Assembly (NCBI RefSeq): GCF_002163755.1
Contig: NZ_CP015864.1
Coordinates: 62,001 to 126,000 of the forward strand
Length of the DNA: 64,000 nucleotides
Direction: 5' to 3'
Source of the DNA: Vibrio campbellii CAIM 519 = NBRC 15631 = ATCC 25920
GTDB taxonomy: Bacteria > Pseudomonadota > Gammaproteobacteria > Enterobacterales > Vibrionaceae
Part shown: piece after piece, positions 40,368-48,999 of the stretch
How the letters are laid out: each line of letters begins with the position of its first letter
Position numbering within the stretch: the stretch's first letter is position 1
Program-made: the position numbers and the translations under genes
Notes under the pieces: generated by a model
The model's database searches: none
Told to the model about the DNA's origin: nothing
Seen by the model: the letters and a program-made list of their open reading frames with translations, nothing else

Positions 40368-41417
40368 ATGACAATCAGAATGCTCATAATCATTAGTACT
40401 CTTTCAATCAGCTTTCTGTCTTTTGCACATAACGATAACGCATATTATTACGGTACCTCAGACTTACCGATTAATAAGCCCTGGATGAATAAAATTAATA
40501 ACGATGTAAAAATTCGAAATATATCCATTCCAGGCACACACGGTTCTGCTGCGCTTTATGGTGGTGATATACCAAGAAACCAAACACTATCAATAAATCA
40601 GCAGTTAGATGCAGGCATCCGATTTCTCGATATAAGATTAAGACATATAGGTAATGCTTTTGCTATACATCATGGACCATTTTATCAAAGGCAGATGTTT
40701 GGAGATATTCTTTTAGTGGTTAAATCATTTTTAGAAAATAACCCTACAGAGTTTGTTTTTATAAGAGTAAAAGAGGAATATAGTGCTAAAAATAACTCTG
40801 AAACCTTTGAAGATACTTTTAATAGGTATGTAAACAGCAATAGTAATATAATTTGGATACCTAAATCTAAGGCTGAAAATCCAATGATTAAAGAAGTTAG
40901 AGGGAAAATTGTGTTTCTGCAGAATTTTGCTTCACGAAAATATGGATGGTTCGGGTTGGACTACCACAATACGTTCAGCATACAAGATGACCACAAACTC
41001 ACTTCAAATTGGGACTTATATGCCAAATGGCTGAAAGTAAAAGAGCATTTAATCAAAGCAAATAAAAATAAACAGTCACAGATCAATTTTCTTTCTGGTA
41101 GTACAGGAGCCTTCCCATACTTTGTAGCAAGTGGTCACTCCTATCAAGAAACAAAGGCACCTAGGCTTTTGACTGGCTTAATAACTCAAGAATGGGGAAG
41201 TATCTATCCAGATTTCCCGAGAGTTGGTTGCTCTATCGGTCTTTGCTCAATTGCTTTTGAAGGAACTAATACTCTGACCAAAAATTATATTATAGATAAT
41301 AGGCTAGAATATGTGGGAATCGTTGTTGCTGATTTTCCCGGTTCCGGTTTAATTAATGCCATCATCAATATAAATCTAAGAAATGGATACTACATAACGA
41401 AAGATGAGCTTCGCTAA
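40368..41417 (+). CDS. Secreted phosphatidylinositol-specific phospholipase C-like protein
   Basis: 349 residues with a signal peptide (MTIRMLIIISTLSISFLSFA). The PI-PLC X domain is clear: SIPGTHGSAALYG near residue 55 (first catalytic His), QLDAGIRFLDIRL near 81, and FAIHHGPFYQ near 98 (second His), followed by NNPTEFVFIRVKEE. It should cleave phosphatidylinositol or GPI anchors outside the cell, as do the PI-PLCs of Bacillus and Listeria. The gene is AT-rich and stands alone, suggesting transfer. A role in infection is an inference. Confidence 0.88.
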   Translation: MTIRMLIIISTLSISFLSFAHNDNAYYYGTSDLPINKPWMNKINNDVKIRNISIPGTHGSAALYGGDIPRNQTLSINQQLDAGIRFLDIRLRHIGNAFAIHHGPFYQRQMFGDILLVVKSFLENNPTEFVFIRVKEEYSAKNNSETFEDTFNRYVNSNSNIIWIPKSKAENPMIKEVRGKIVFLQNFASRKYGWFGLDYHNTFSIQDDHKLTSNWDLYAKWLKVKEHLIKANKNKQSQINFLSGSTGAFPYFVASGHSYQETKAPRLLTGLITQEWGSIYPDFPRVGCSIGLCSIAFEGTNTLTKNYIIDNRLEYVGIVVADFPGSGLINAIININLRNGYYITKDELR

Positions 41418-41579
41418 TGTGAGTTTAAAATTGAAACTTCGCCTGATATGAGCTGATGTGCTCTTCAAATTTATTCGGATTCTGCAAAAAGCGTATGCAT
41501 GGAGAATATTTTTTGTGTCCTATCCAAACTTTATTTACAGCAGTTAAGGCTCTAATTAATCAATACATCTAGCCACAGA

Positions 41580-42953
41580 CTAGAAAGGGAGCATAGTATT
41601 TACGTTTGAATCCATTAGAGACTTTAATTTATTAAGACCTTCTCGTAATCTTGCTTCAGTGTTAACTTTCATTAATGAAAGACGGATATGACCCGCTTCT
41701 ATTCCGTTTACATCAAAATAGCTCCCGCTGCTGACAAGGATATTGTGATGTTTAGCTTGTTGAACTAGGTGTTCCGCTTTCCACTGTTCTGGTAAAGGCA
41801 ACCAGATATGATAACCGGTGGATCGACATTTAATCGTAGGTATGATTTCACGAGCTATTAACTGCCTTTCTTGAGCAGTGCTACGTTGAGTGTTGGCCAA
41901 ATCAAATGCTTCTCCTGTTTCAATAAGGTGTGTTGCAGCATTAAAGTTAATCGGAGACGGAAGCCATATAGTCGAGCGTATGTAGGCATTTAGCAAAGCA
42001 ACTTGACTATCGGGGGCTTTGATGTATCCACATCTCATAGCGGGACTGATTGCTTTTGATAAGGCAGATATATGAAAAGAGAGTTCTGGAATATAGTTAC
42101 TGATTGCGGGTATTGGCGTCTCATCAAGAAAACAGTAAATATCATCTTCAACGAGCCATATGTTATGTCGACGAATAACCCTTGCAAGCTCTTCCCGGCG
42201 AAATTCTGGCATAGTGATTCCGGTCGGGTTCTGGTGCGACGGAAGGATAATCACCAATTTAGGCTTGTGCATTGTAATAACCGAGTCTAAAGCGTCCGGG
42301 GAAACACCATATGCATCCATCGGAACCCCAACTATATTGCGCTGAGAAAGATTGGCTATAGCAAAAATACCGGGGTAAGTGAGAGACTCTACAGCAATAG
42401 TATCGCCAGGCTTAGTCATTGCATCGATGAGTAACGACAGCGCATGTTGTGCTCCATTGGTTAGGATCGTATTGTTTGCATTCCCGCCTTCGAGACCATA
42501 ATGTTCAGCCCAAGTTGCGCCGGCTTGACGATGGATTTCATGCCCTGAATGCTCGACATAGCCGATCAGTTCCGACGTGATTGTCATCGCTGTGGACTGG
42601 TAAGCTCGCTGAAGCGAGTCGACATTTTTGTGCAGACAAGGCTGAAGAATAGAAAAATTATAGCTATCGCTATGTTCAGGGGCTTGAATCGCTTTACCTA
42701 AACCAGACTTTTCACTCACATAAGTTCCCCGGCCAACGTATGATTCAATTTTCCCTTTTTTTGCGAGTAGGCTGTAAGCTTTGGCAACGGTCGCTGGTGT
42801 TGTCTTTAATTCATCAGCAAGAACCCTGTGAGTCGGAAGCTTTGAGTTAGGTTGATATTCCCCAGTTTCTATACGACTCTCGATAACCTTGGCAATTTTG
42901 ACAAACTTGGCGTTGCTCACTGGTGCTCCTGAAGATACTTCCATAATTTTCAA
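41580..42953 (-). CDS. MocR-type GntR regulator with aminotransferase domain
   Basis: 457 residues. Residues ~10-85 are a GntR winged helix (IETGEYQPNSKLPTHRVLAD, TPATVAKAYSLLAKKGKIES), and the rest is a fold-type I aminotransferase domain with ILTNGAQHALSLLIDA, NPTGITMPEF, and the PLP-binding region SALSKAISPAMRCGY. It is divergent from the dehydrogenase gene across a 36-bp palindrome that is its likely operator. Effector and regulated pathway are unknown. Confidence 0.9.
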   Translation of the reverse strand: MKIMEVSSGAPVSNAKFVKIAKVIESRIETGEYQPNSKLPTHRVLADELKTTPATVAKAYSLLAKKGKIESYVGRGTYVSEKSGLGKAIQAPEHSDSYNFSILQPCLHKNVDSLQRAYQSTAMTITSELIGYVEHSGHEIHRQAGATWAEHYGLEGGNANNTILTNGAQHALSLLIDAMTKPGDTIAVESLTYPGIFAIANLSQRNIVGVPMDAYGVSPDALDSVITMHKPKLVIILPSHQNPTGITMPEFRREELARVIRRHNIWLVEDDIYCFLDETPIPAISNYIPELSFHISALSKAISPAMRCGYIKAPDSQVALLNAYIRSTIWLPSPINFNAATHLIETGEAFDLANTQRSTAQERQLIAREIIPTIKCRSTGYHIWLPLPEQWKAEHLVQQAKHHNILVSSGSYFDVNGIEAGHIRLSLMKVNTEARLREGLNKLKSLMDSNVNTMLPF

Positions 42954-43000
42954 AGATAGATATCTAGTTTAATTCATTTAAAAAATTTTAAACATAAGTA

Positions 43001-43036
43001 AATCGATCACATTGACATATGTCAATGTGATCGATT
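43001..43036. promoter_or_regulatory. 36-bp perfect palindrome between MocR and dehydrogenase
   Basis: AATCGATCACATTGACAT followed by its exact reverse complement, with no spacer. A further half site TATGTCAATGT lies at 43040-43050. Probable MocR operator controlling both divergent genes. Confidence 0.8.
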
Positions 43037-43080
43037 AGTGTATGTCAATGTTGTGTTCATCCTAGTCAAAAGGAAAAGAA

Positions 43081-43968
43081 ATGAATAATTCAAATAAAAT
43101 TTCAAAGATTGCTTTCATTGGTTTGGGGGTAATGGGGTATCCAATGGCCGGTCACCTCTCAAATCGTGGTTTTGACGTTACCGTTTATAATCGTACGGTT
43201 TCAAAAGCTCAAAACTGGACAACTGAATATCAGGGGAAATTTGCGGTTACACCATCAGAAGCGTCTGAGGGGGCTGATGTTGTTGCGATTTGTGTCGGAA
43301 ATGATGATGACGTTCGAAGTGTGGTATACGGTGATACAGGTATTCTGAATAGTATGCGTGCAGGTTCGGTATTACTGGATCACACAACAACTTCAGCTGA
43401 GTTGGCTGAAGAGCTTGCTTCTAAGTGTGCAGAGAGGGGCATACATTTTATTGATGCTCCGGTGTCAGGTGGTCAAGCAGGAGCTGACAATGGCGCATTA
43501 ACCATCATGTGCGGTGGTCAAAAAGATGTTTTTAACGCCGCTTTGCCAGTACTTTCAAGTTATTCAAAACAAGCTGTTCTGCTGGGTGATAACGGACAAG
43601 GCCAGAGATGTAAGATGGTTAATCAGATATGTATCGCTGGAGTTTTAAAAGGACTCAGTGAAGCGGTGCTTCTTGCCCAGAAATCAGGTCTGAATATGGA
43701 ACAGGTTGTGGATGTTTTAAAGCACGGAGCAGCAGGTTCATGGCAGATGGCAAACCGTGCAGTTACTATGTCTCAGAACAAGTTTGACTTTGGGTTTGCA
43801 ATTGACTGGATGCGCAAAGACCTCAAGTTTTGTCTTGACGAAGCAGAAAAAAATGGATTGTCTCTCCCTCTTACTCAAGAAGTTGATCGTCAATACCTCT
43901 CCTTACAAGAAAGAGGCCTTGGTCGTCTTGATACATCAGTGCTGATAAAAGCATGTGGAAGTGAATAA
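43081..43968 (+). CDS. 3-hydroxyisobutyrate dehydrogenase-family oxidoreductase
   Basis: 295 residues. GLGVMGYPMAGHLSNRGFDV at residue 13 onward is the NAD(P)-binding motif of beta-hydroxyacid dehydrogenases, the substrate motif FIDAPVSGGQAGADNGALTI is near residue 124, and the catalytic Lys lies in GQGQRCKMVNQI near 177. The family oxidises 3-hydroxyisobutyrate, tartronate semialdehyde and related acids. It is paired with the divergent MocR regulator. Confidence 0.88.
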   Translation: MNNSNKISKIAFIGLGVMGYPMAGHLSNRGFDVTVYNRTVSKAQNWTTEYQGKFAVTPSEASEGADVVAICVGNDDDVRSVVYGDTGILNSMRAGSVLLDHTTTSAELAEELASKCAERGIHFIDAPVSGGQAGADNGALTIMCGGQKDVFNAALPVLSSYSKQAVLLGDNGQGQRCKMVNQICIAGVLKGLSEAVLLAQKSGLNMEQVVDVLKHGAAGSWQMANRAVTMSQNKFDFGFAIDWMRKDLKFCLDEAEKNGLSLPLTQEVDRQYLSLQERGLGRLDTSVLIKACGSE

Positions 43969-44322
43969 TTGGCGAGATTACTATGAAATGGGAAGGAAGT
44001 GATGGCAGGTTTTTCATACCAATACTATTAATGTTATAGGCCTTTGTTACCAGCTTCACTGACTCCGTAGTCCGAGGAGGGGGACTTATTTTAGTTTCCT
44101 GTTTATGTTGGTAGGGTTACCGCCTCAATTGGCTCTTATGACGGAATTTACGGTCTAGCAACAGGTCGCTTTATGATCCTATCAAATAAAAATTCATAAT
44201 ATTTGCCTTTAATTGACAGCAGATATCTGCTGTCAATTCTTTTATTAACCATAGATGAATATTAATTCGTGGGTCTAAGCAATCGGCTCGGGATTAGGTT
44301 AATTAAGTATAGTGTTCTCAAT
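43969..44322. other. Intergenic region with a 28-bp palindrome
   Basis: 354 bases. A stretch near 44109-44170 reads VGRVTASIGSYDGIYGLATG in one frame, possibly a scrap of a membrane transporter gene, but it is too short to assign. The 28-base palindrome at 44211 is listed separately. Confidence 0.45.
44211..44238. terminator. 28-bp perfect palindrome, probable bidirectional terminator
   Basis: AATTGACAGCAGAT then ATCTGCTGTCAATT, followed by CTTTTATT. It lies between convergent genes and so probably ends both transcripts. Confidence 0.6.
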
Positions 44323-44736
44323 CTAAACAAGAGTAAGTGTCAAGGATATTTCTGCGCCAGAAAAAAGGCGTGAAATAGGACATTTTTCTTTAGCTAGTGC
44401 GCCAAGCTCTTGTAAGAGTTTCTCTTCTAAGCCCTCAGCAGATACTTTAGAGTCAAGCTCAATGTGAGTGATCTTTGGACCATCCTCTTCACCTAAGTGA
44501 ACTTTCGCTTGCGTATTAATGTTTGGATTGAAACCTTTTTCTGACAATAAAGCAGATAGAAACATCGAATAACAGCCAGCGTGAGCTGCACCAACTAACT
44601 CTTCTGGATTTGTTCCCGGACCTGTTTCAAAGCGAGAGGCAAAAGTAAATGGACCTTCTATTTCGCCGTATTTCATTACACCTTTGCCAGATTTTAATGT
44701 GCCTTGCCATACTGCATTAGCTTGTTGTACTGACAT
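44323..44736 (-). CDS. osmC: OsmC-family peroxiredoxin
   Basis: 137 residues, near full length for OsmC. The catalytic Cys pair is in NPEELVGAAHAGCYSMFLSA near residue 55 and in KEKCPISRLFSGAEISLTL near 118. It reduces organic hydroperoxides. The promoter region contains an operator-like palindrome related to that of the SDR gene at 36149. Length and motifs favour OsmC rather than Ohr, but I cannot separate the two with certainty. Confidence 0.82.
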   Translation of the reverse strand: MSVQQANAVWQGTLKSGKGVMKYGEIEGPFTFASRFETGPGTNPEELVGAAHAGCYSMFLSALLSEKGFNPNINTQAKVHLGEEDGPKITHIELDSKVSAEGLEEKLLQELGALAKEKCPISRLFSGAEISLTLTLV

Positions 44737-45328
44737 TATTTTTCCTCACATTCATAGTTATAAACTCTAATGGATACACATAGGATCTATGCATTGCATA
44801 CCTAAGTGCTGTAAAAAGCGACGTTTGTTATCGCTGGTAATGACAATAACATCAAACTACCTACTAGTAAATAGGTTTGATCCCTTGGATAAAGGATTAT
44901 TGGTCGGATTGAGTGCCTAAAGCGGGAATTGAGTTTAAATGTCCGACGGGCAGCAAACACAAGATACCTGTGATTCCGAACCTGCTGGTTCAGGGGGTAA
45001 CTAGGAGGTTAAGAAGCGTAAGGGGCTGAAGATATCACCTGAGTTTCTATGGGCGCTAGCTTTCTTTACTAAAGAAATATAGTTAGTTGCTCTACAGATA
45101 ACATAATCGTGGTCCGTCTTGTCTACGATACACTATCAATGAGACTCGTTTGTGTACCTATAAAAACTTATTTGTATACTGTAATTCAACGTGATTTGAG
45201 ACTTCATTTCGATTGTTTTGCCCTTGAAATTAACCCTTTTCATCATCTAATTGTCGGGGCACCTTGCTGATGCCAATAAAGCACTGGCAATATGGCTCTT
45301 ATCTTTTTACATCAGTAAAGCCGACACC
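44737..45328. other. Intergenic region upstream of osmC
   Basis: About 590 bases. It holds the operator-like site at 44852-44880. A short frame from the ATG at 44939 (MSDGQQTQDTCDSEPAGSGG) stops and is followed by EVKKRKGLKISPEF in the same region; it looks like a broken gene but I do not recognise it. Confidence 0.45.
44852..44880. promoter_or_regulatory. Operator-like palindrome upstream of osmC
   Basis: TCAAACTACCTACTAGTAAA then TAGGTTTGA; outer TCAAAC/GTTTGA symmetry and an inner CTACCTACTAGTA. Similar to the two SDR sites. Confidence 0.55.
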
Positions 45329-46051
45329 ATGAGATATGAATCCGCTCCTGTAGCTTCAGAAGAGATACAAGAAAACACAAGAGAACGTGCAGCACGCCAG
45401 CGCACTGAACGCAGAAATGAACTAACTTATTCAGCCGAAGATGAGAAACGATGGGCTCGTAATCGAGCGAAAGCACTTCCCAATAGAAGCGAGAGGCAAT
45501 TAAATAAAGAGATGAGGGTAACAGCTAAGCTCCACCCAATTGAAGAAGAGCAAAAAGTGCATGAATATGTAGTCTCAGCTGCAGGAAAAAGAATCATATA
45601 TCCAGGAGTGATTCAATGTATCACCATAACAGGAGTTGTACCTAACATCGGAATAATAGGCACGCATATTTCTCCTGGAGCATCTAAGGATGAAATTGAA
45701 AAAACTTTCGAGATACTGAAATCTGGTGGAGCTGATGGCTGTACCTCGTGGTACTTAGTTGGAAACTTTGAACAACACTATGAGTACAACAAGATGGGTT
45801 GGAAATCTGATAAGAAAATCGTTCAGTATATGCGTTCTAGGTTAGGGGGAAAGGCTAGATATTTTAGTTGTGATATAAGCACTATGGCGAAAGACTTTGG
45901 GTATACGTGGGGGACGGATATATATGCAGAGCTTGATGGGGATAGGGTGTCGTTTTCAGAAAAAAAATCAGCCAGCCGCAATAAAAACGATGAATGTAAG
46001 CTAATTAGAGTGGCTTTTACTGAATTTGAAAGTAGCATGAAGTGCTTCTAA
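45329..46051 (+). CDS. Unrecognised protein with a CheD/CNF-like deamidase pattern
   Basis: 240 residues from the ATG at 45329; a longer frame with a TTG upstream is possible. The first ~75 residues are charged and basic (RERAARQRTERRNELTYSAE). From residue ~90, VIQCITITGVVPNIGIIGTH has a Cys and a His spaced as in CheD (GSCVAVC...NH) and CNF-type deamidases, followed by ISPGASKDEIEKTFEILKSG and SRLGGKARYFSCD in the order of the CheD fold. Protein glutamine deamidase activity, perhaps of an effector, is a hypothesis only. No chemotaxis gene is adjacent. Confidence 0.6.
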   Translation: MRYESAPVASEEIQENTRERAARQRTERRNELTYSAEDEKRWARNRAKALPNRSERQLNKEMRVTAKLHPIEEEQKVHEYVVSAAGKRIIYPGVIQCITITGVVPNIGIIGTHISPGASKDEIEKTFEILKSGGADGCTSWYLVGNFEQHYEYNKMGWKSDKKIVQYMRSRLGGKARYFSCDISTMAKDFGYTWGTDIYAELDGDRVSFSEKKSASRNKNDECKLIRVAFTEFESSMKCF

Positions 46052-46675
46052 AAGTATTGTCGTCGTAGCCCTTAAGGGCGAAAATCAAAGCGACTGATTA
46101 TCCACAGTATTTTCACGATTGAAGATAAAGATTAACGTACTTGTCAGAATAGTCCAAACGAAGCAAAATTTTATAGTTTAAATAAAGGGAACTCTTAATT
46201 TTCCACACTTTTGATGAGATAAGTTGCAGCTCGAACAGACTACGCTGATGGATCACAGATACAGTCGACCATTAACGGGCACGTTTAATTGTTGGATCTG
46301 ATGGAGTTCAAGGAACATTTTCGAATCTAGTGTTATCTATTTAGATTTTATTCTGCCTACCCATCTTTGTCCAAAACTTTTACTAGTTGAATGTTTATTC
46401 ACATTGTGGGCTTTTACACTATAATTTTTACATTTTATTCGCACTTTCAAAAAGTCTGCCATTTTTGCCCAATTAATGATCATATGACAATTACAAATTC
46501 TAGAATAGATCACTAGGTGTTTTGTTGTGTAAATGTAAATGCACGACGCGTAATGTTAATTTTTTGTTTCTTGTGCTAGTATCCTTCGACTTCTGCTGAG
46601 TTAAATCAGCCATATTCTCATCATCCAAAGAGAACTTTCGAACTTCAAGTTTGGAAAAGCGAAAGCATAGCCAAG
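46052..46675. other. Intergenic region before the cysteine dioxygenase gene
   Basis: 624 AT-rich bases. CTTTGTCCAAAACTTTTACT near 46367 recalls the dispersed element but the hairpin is absent. A GCTGA/TCAGC hairpin is at 46596. No gene seen. Confidence 0.5.
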
Positions 46676-47278
46676 GTGATTATTTTGCAACGTACTGATA
46701 TCAACCTGATGAAATCCATTACCCTATCTGAGTTAATTAATGGCGGTTATAAGCTTAACTTTCATGAGTTTATAGAGCAAATACAGCTAGCGAATAAACC
46801 CATATCTTTAGCCTCTATCCGTTTCATACTGGATCACGTAGAACTGACTAAAGAAGAGATCAAGTCGTTGGCGAGTTTTGATAAGGAGACATACTCTCGA
46901 CAAAGACTTTTTAAGAGTGAACATTGCGAAGTTTTAATTTTGAGTTGGCTTAATGGACAAAGAAGTAAAATACACGATCATTTAAATACTTCGTGTGGCG
47001 TAAAGATTTTACATGGTGAAGCAACAGAAACGGTGTTTGAGAAGGCAGCTAATGGACATATTTTTGCTTCTCAGTCGACCCAATATCAAGAGGGTAATGT
47101 GACGGTTAGCAAAGATAATGACATACACCAGATATCTAACTTACAGGCTGACGATGAGCCTCTTATTACATTACATGTCTACTCACCTCCTCTGAACCAG
47201 TTTTATACATATCAGATAGAAAGTGGTAAATCGGAACTACTCGATACACAGCAAGAGTGCTGGGTCTACGAGATTTAA
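46676..47278 (+). CDS. Cysteine dioxygenase, type I cupin
   Basis: 200 residues from a GTG after AAGG; the ATG at 46709 is an alternative start. The cupin metal site is visible as KIHDHLNTSCGVKILHGEAT near residue 102 (HxH) and DIHQISNLQADDE near 154 (third His). The LILSWLNGQRS before it matches bacterial cysteine dioxygenases, which make cysteine sulfinate from cysteine and O2 with Fe2+. A terminator follows directly, so it is a single gene. Confidence 0.85.
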   Translation: MIILQRTDINLMKSITLSELINGGYKLNFHEFIEQIQLANKPISLASIRFILDHVELTKEEIKSLASFDKETYSRQRLFKSEHCEVLILSWLNGQRSKIHDHLNTSCGVKILHGEATETVFEKAANGHIFASQSTQYQEGNVTVSKDNDIHQISNLQADDEPLITLHVYSPPLNQFYTYQIESGKSELLDTQQECWVYEI

Positions 47279-47308
47279 AGCCCTTCCTGTTTTTAGGAAG
47301 GGCTCGTT
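47279..47308 (+). terminator. Terminator of the cysteine dioxygenase gene
   Basis: AGCCCTTCCT/AGGAAGGGCT stem followed by CGTTTCTTT. Confidence 0.85.
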
Positions 47309-47388
47309 TCTTTCGCTCGTTCTATCGGGCTAGATCGCCACTAAATACACAATAGCAGGTCCTATCAGCCAAAGTTATGTGCTAAGTG

Positions 47389-48594
47389 TTACTCAGTAGG
47401 CAGTATGGTGACTGGAGCGAAAGATGCGACCGCGTTACCACCCGCGCCAGGGCGGTCAACATAAGGCGTTTTTTGCAGTAGGGTGTAGTACACGTCTACA
47501 AAGTCATCATCGTTAACCAAGATATTATTTGGAATCAACTCAATGATTTTACTAGTGATCTGCGGGATGATCACATAACCCTGTACCTCTGGATCAGGAA
47601 TCATCTTCAGTACCTCTTCTGCAGCTTTGACAAGCAGTTTTGCAAGCTCTTTATAGTCGGTGCCGTCATCGTGCTCCATCAGAATAATGTCTGCTGCGCC
47701 CCAGCGGTAACGAGGCCAAAAAATGATGGTTTGATTTGGGTAATAGGTGTGCTTGTTGTAATCCAGATAAGGCATTTCAACTAAGTCAATTTGCGGTTCT
47801 AAACGGCTGGCATCAACGCCCGTTACGATCGCGTAGATTTCGGCTTTACCTGAGATCCAAGGTTCTCTATCCACCGCTAAACGAATCTTCGTAAGCTGAG
47901 TCGTGTTCAGCTCTTCCGGTTCTGATTCGGATATAGAGTGACGAGCCTTGCCGATTAGAGGCTGTTTTTGAGTGTTGTCGGCACTGTTTTTACCGTCGGC
48001 ATTAATTTGGGTAGCTATGCCAAGCTGGTTCAGCTCTGCTTGCATCGCCATCAGGCCCGCTTTGAGCTCTTTGGCGCCATCACTATCAATCACAAAGACA
48101 GGAACGTCCGGCATTTGGTAGACGTCTAACTCATGAACTTGCCCGTACACGTCATACGCTTCAATGTATTGCCAATCGGCATCGTCACCAGATGGTTCGA
48201 ATGCGAACAGCGGGCTCTTACCATCCTTCCAAGCGTCAATCATGGTTTCATCAGCCATGCGGATTTCAAGAACGGAATCACTGAAGTTATTGATACCTTT
48301 TATCTTGCGATAGCTAAGATCGGCTTTTTGCATCTCGCTAGAGAAGGTCGAGTAGGGCTGAGCTGAATTCAGCTTGTCTATCGGCATCGATAAACTTTTT
48401 TCGGTGATCTGAGCTTTCAAAGAAGACTCAAGATCGGCGTAGCTGGCACTGATCTGCAATGCTAACGATTGTTTTTGCTCAGCAACGTTGGTTGAGGTTA
48501 ATGACGAGGTAGTTGTGTTGATGCTGTCTGCATAGGAATGGAAGCCAACCACTGTGGTAGCAAGCGCCATACTGATCGAGAATGATGGTCTCAT
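47389..48594 (-). CDS. DUF3103-type exported protein
   Basis: 401 residues with a signal peptide (MRPSFSISMALATTVVGFHS, then YADS). The mature protein resembles the vibrio DUF3103 family (LAVDREPWISGKAEIYAIVT, then YYPNQTIIFWPRYRWGAAD and IILMEHDDGT). The function is unknown; export and several acidic stretches suggest a periplasmic or surface location. No operon partner. Confidence 0.7.
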   Translation of the reverse strand: MRPSFSISMALATTVVGFHSYADSINTTTSSLTSTNVAEQKQSLALQISASYADLESSLKAQITEKSLSMPIDKLNSAQPYSTFSSEMQKADLSYRKIKGINNFSDSVLEIRMADETMIDAWKDGKSPLFAFEPSGDDADWQYIEAYDVYGQVHELDVYQMPDVPVFVIDSDGAKELKAGLMAMQAELNQLGIATQINADGKNSADNTQKQPLIGKARHSISESEPEELNTTQLTKIRLAVDREPWISGKAEIYAIVTGVDASRLEPQIDLVEMPYLDYNKHTYYPNQTIIFWPRYRWGAADIILMEHDDGTDYKELAKLLVKAAEEVLKMIPDPEVQGYVIIPQITSKIIELIPNNILVNDDDFVDVYYTLLQKTPYVDRPGAGGNAVASFAPVTILPTE

Positions 48595-48999
48595 AAAAAG
48601 TCCTTATTTTAATTTTTATCACTAATAGAGTATTTACCCTACAGGGACCAACCTATCAACTTCATGAATGTGTGCAAAATTTAGCCTGTTTTTTTTATGT
48701 CAGTGTGCGGCACAAGTTCTCAAATTGATTCTTTTTTTTATTTTTTGCGAGTTAAATCTTGAAATTTATTAATTGTTTGGATTGTAATTAGTGGGGAGGG
48801 GGTAAATAGGAACTCTCTTGAAAATTTAAAGGTAGAGCCTAAGAAAGAACCGCTACGATTGTAGCGGCTCTGTAGGAGAGTGTCTCTCAGTTAACTCTCG
48901 GCTAAACATGATCTTCATACTTATTCAGAGAGATAAAGCATAGATCTGTTACTTCAAAAGTTAATTTGAGGACAAGTACTTTAATTAATTAGCCAAAAC
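48595..48999. other. Intergenic region with terminator
   Basis: 405 bases with the terminator at 48847-48870 and otherwise nothing I can support. Confidence 0.5.
48847..48870 (-). terminator. Terminator of the exported protein at 49000
   Basis: GAACCGCTAC/GTAGCGGCTC stem; read on the minus strand it is followed by TTCTTTCTT. Confidence 0.75.

Noticed and set aside
44099..44175. VGRVTASIGSYDGIYGLATG as a transporter pseudogene
   Set aside because: Only about 25 codons and no start or family motif.
44939..45110. Broken gene MSDGQQTQDT... EVKKRKGLKI
   Set aside because: The two parts cannot be linked to a known family and may be chance frames.
46362..46420. Sixth copy of the dispersed hairpin element
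   Set aside because: CTTTGTCCAAAAC is similar but the GGCACTTTC hairpin is absent.
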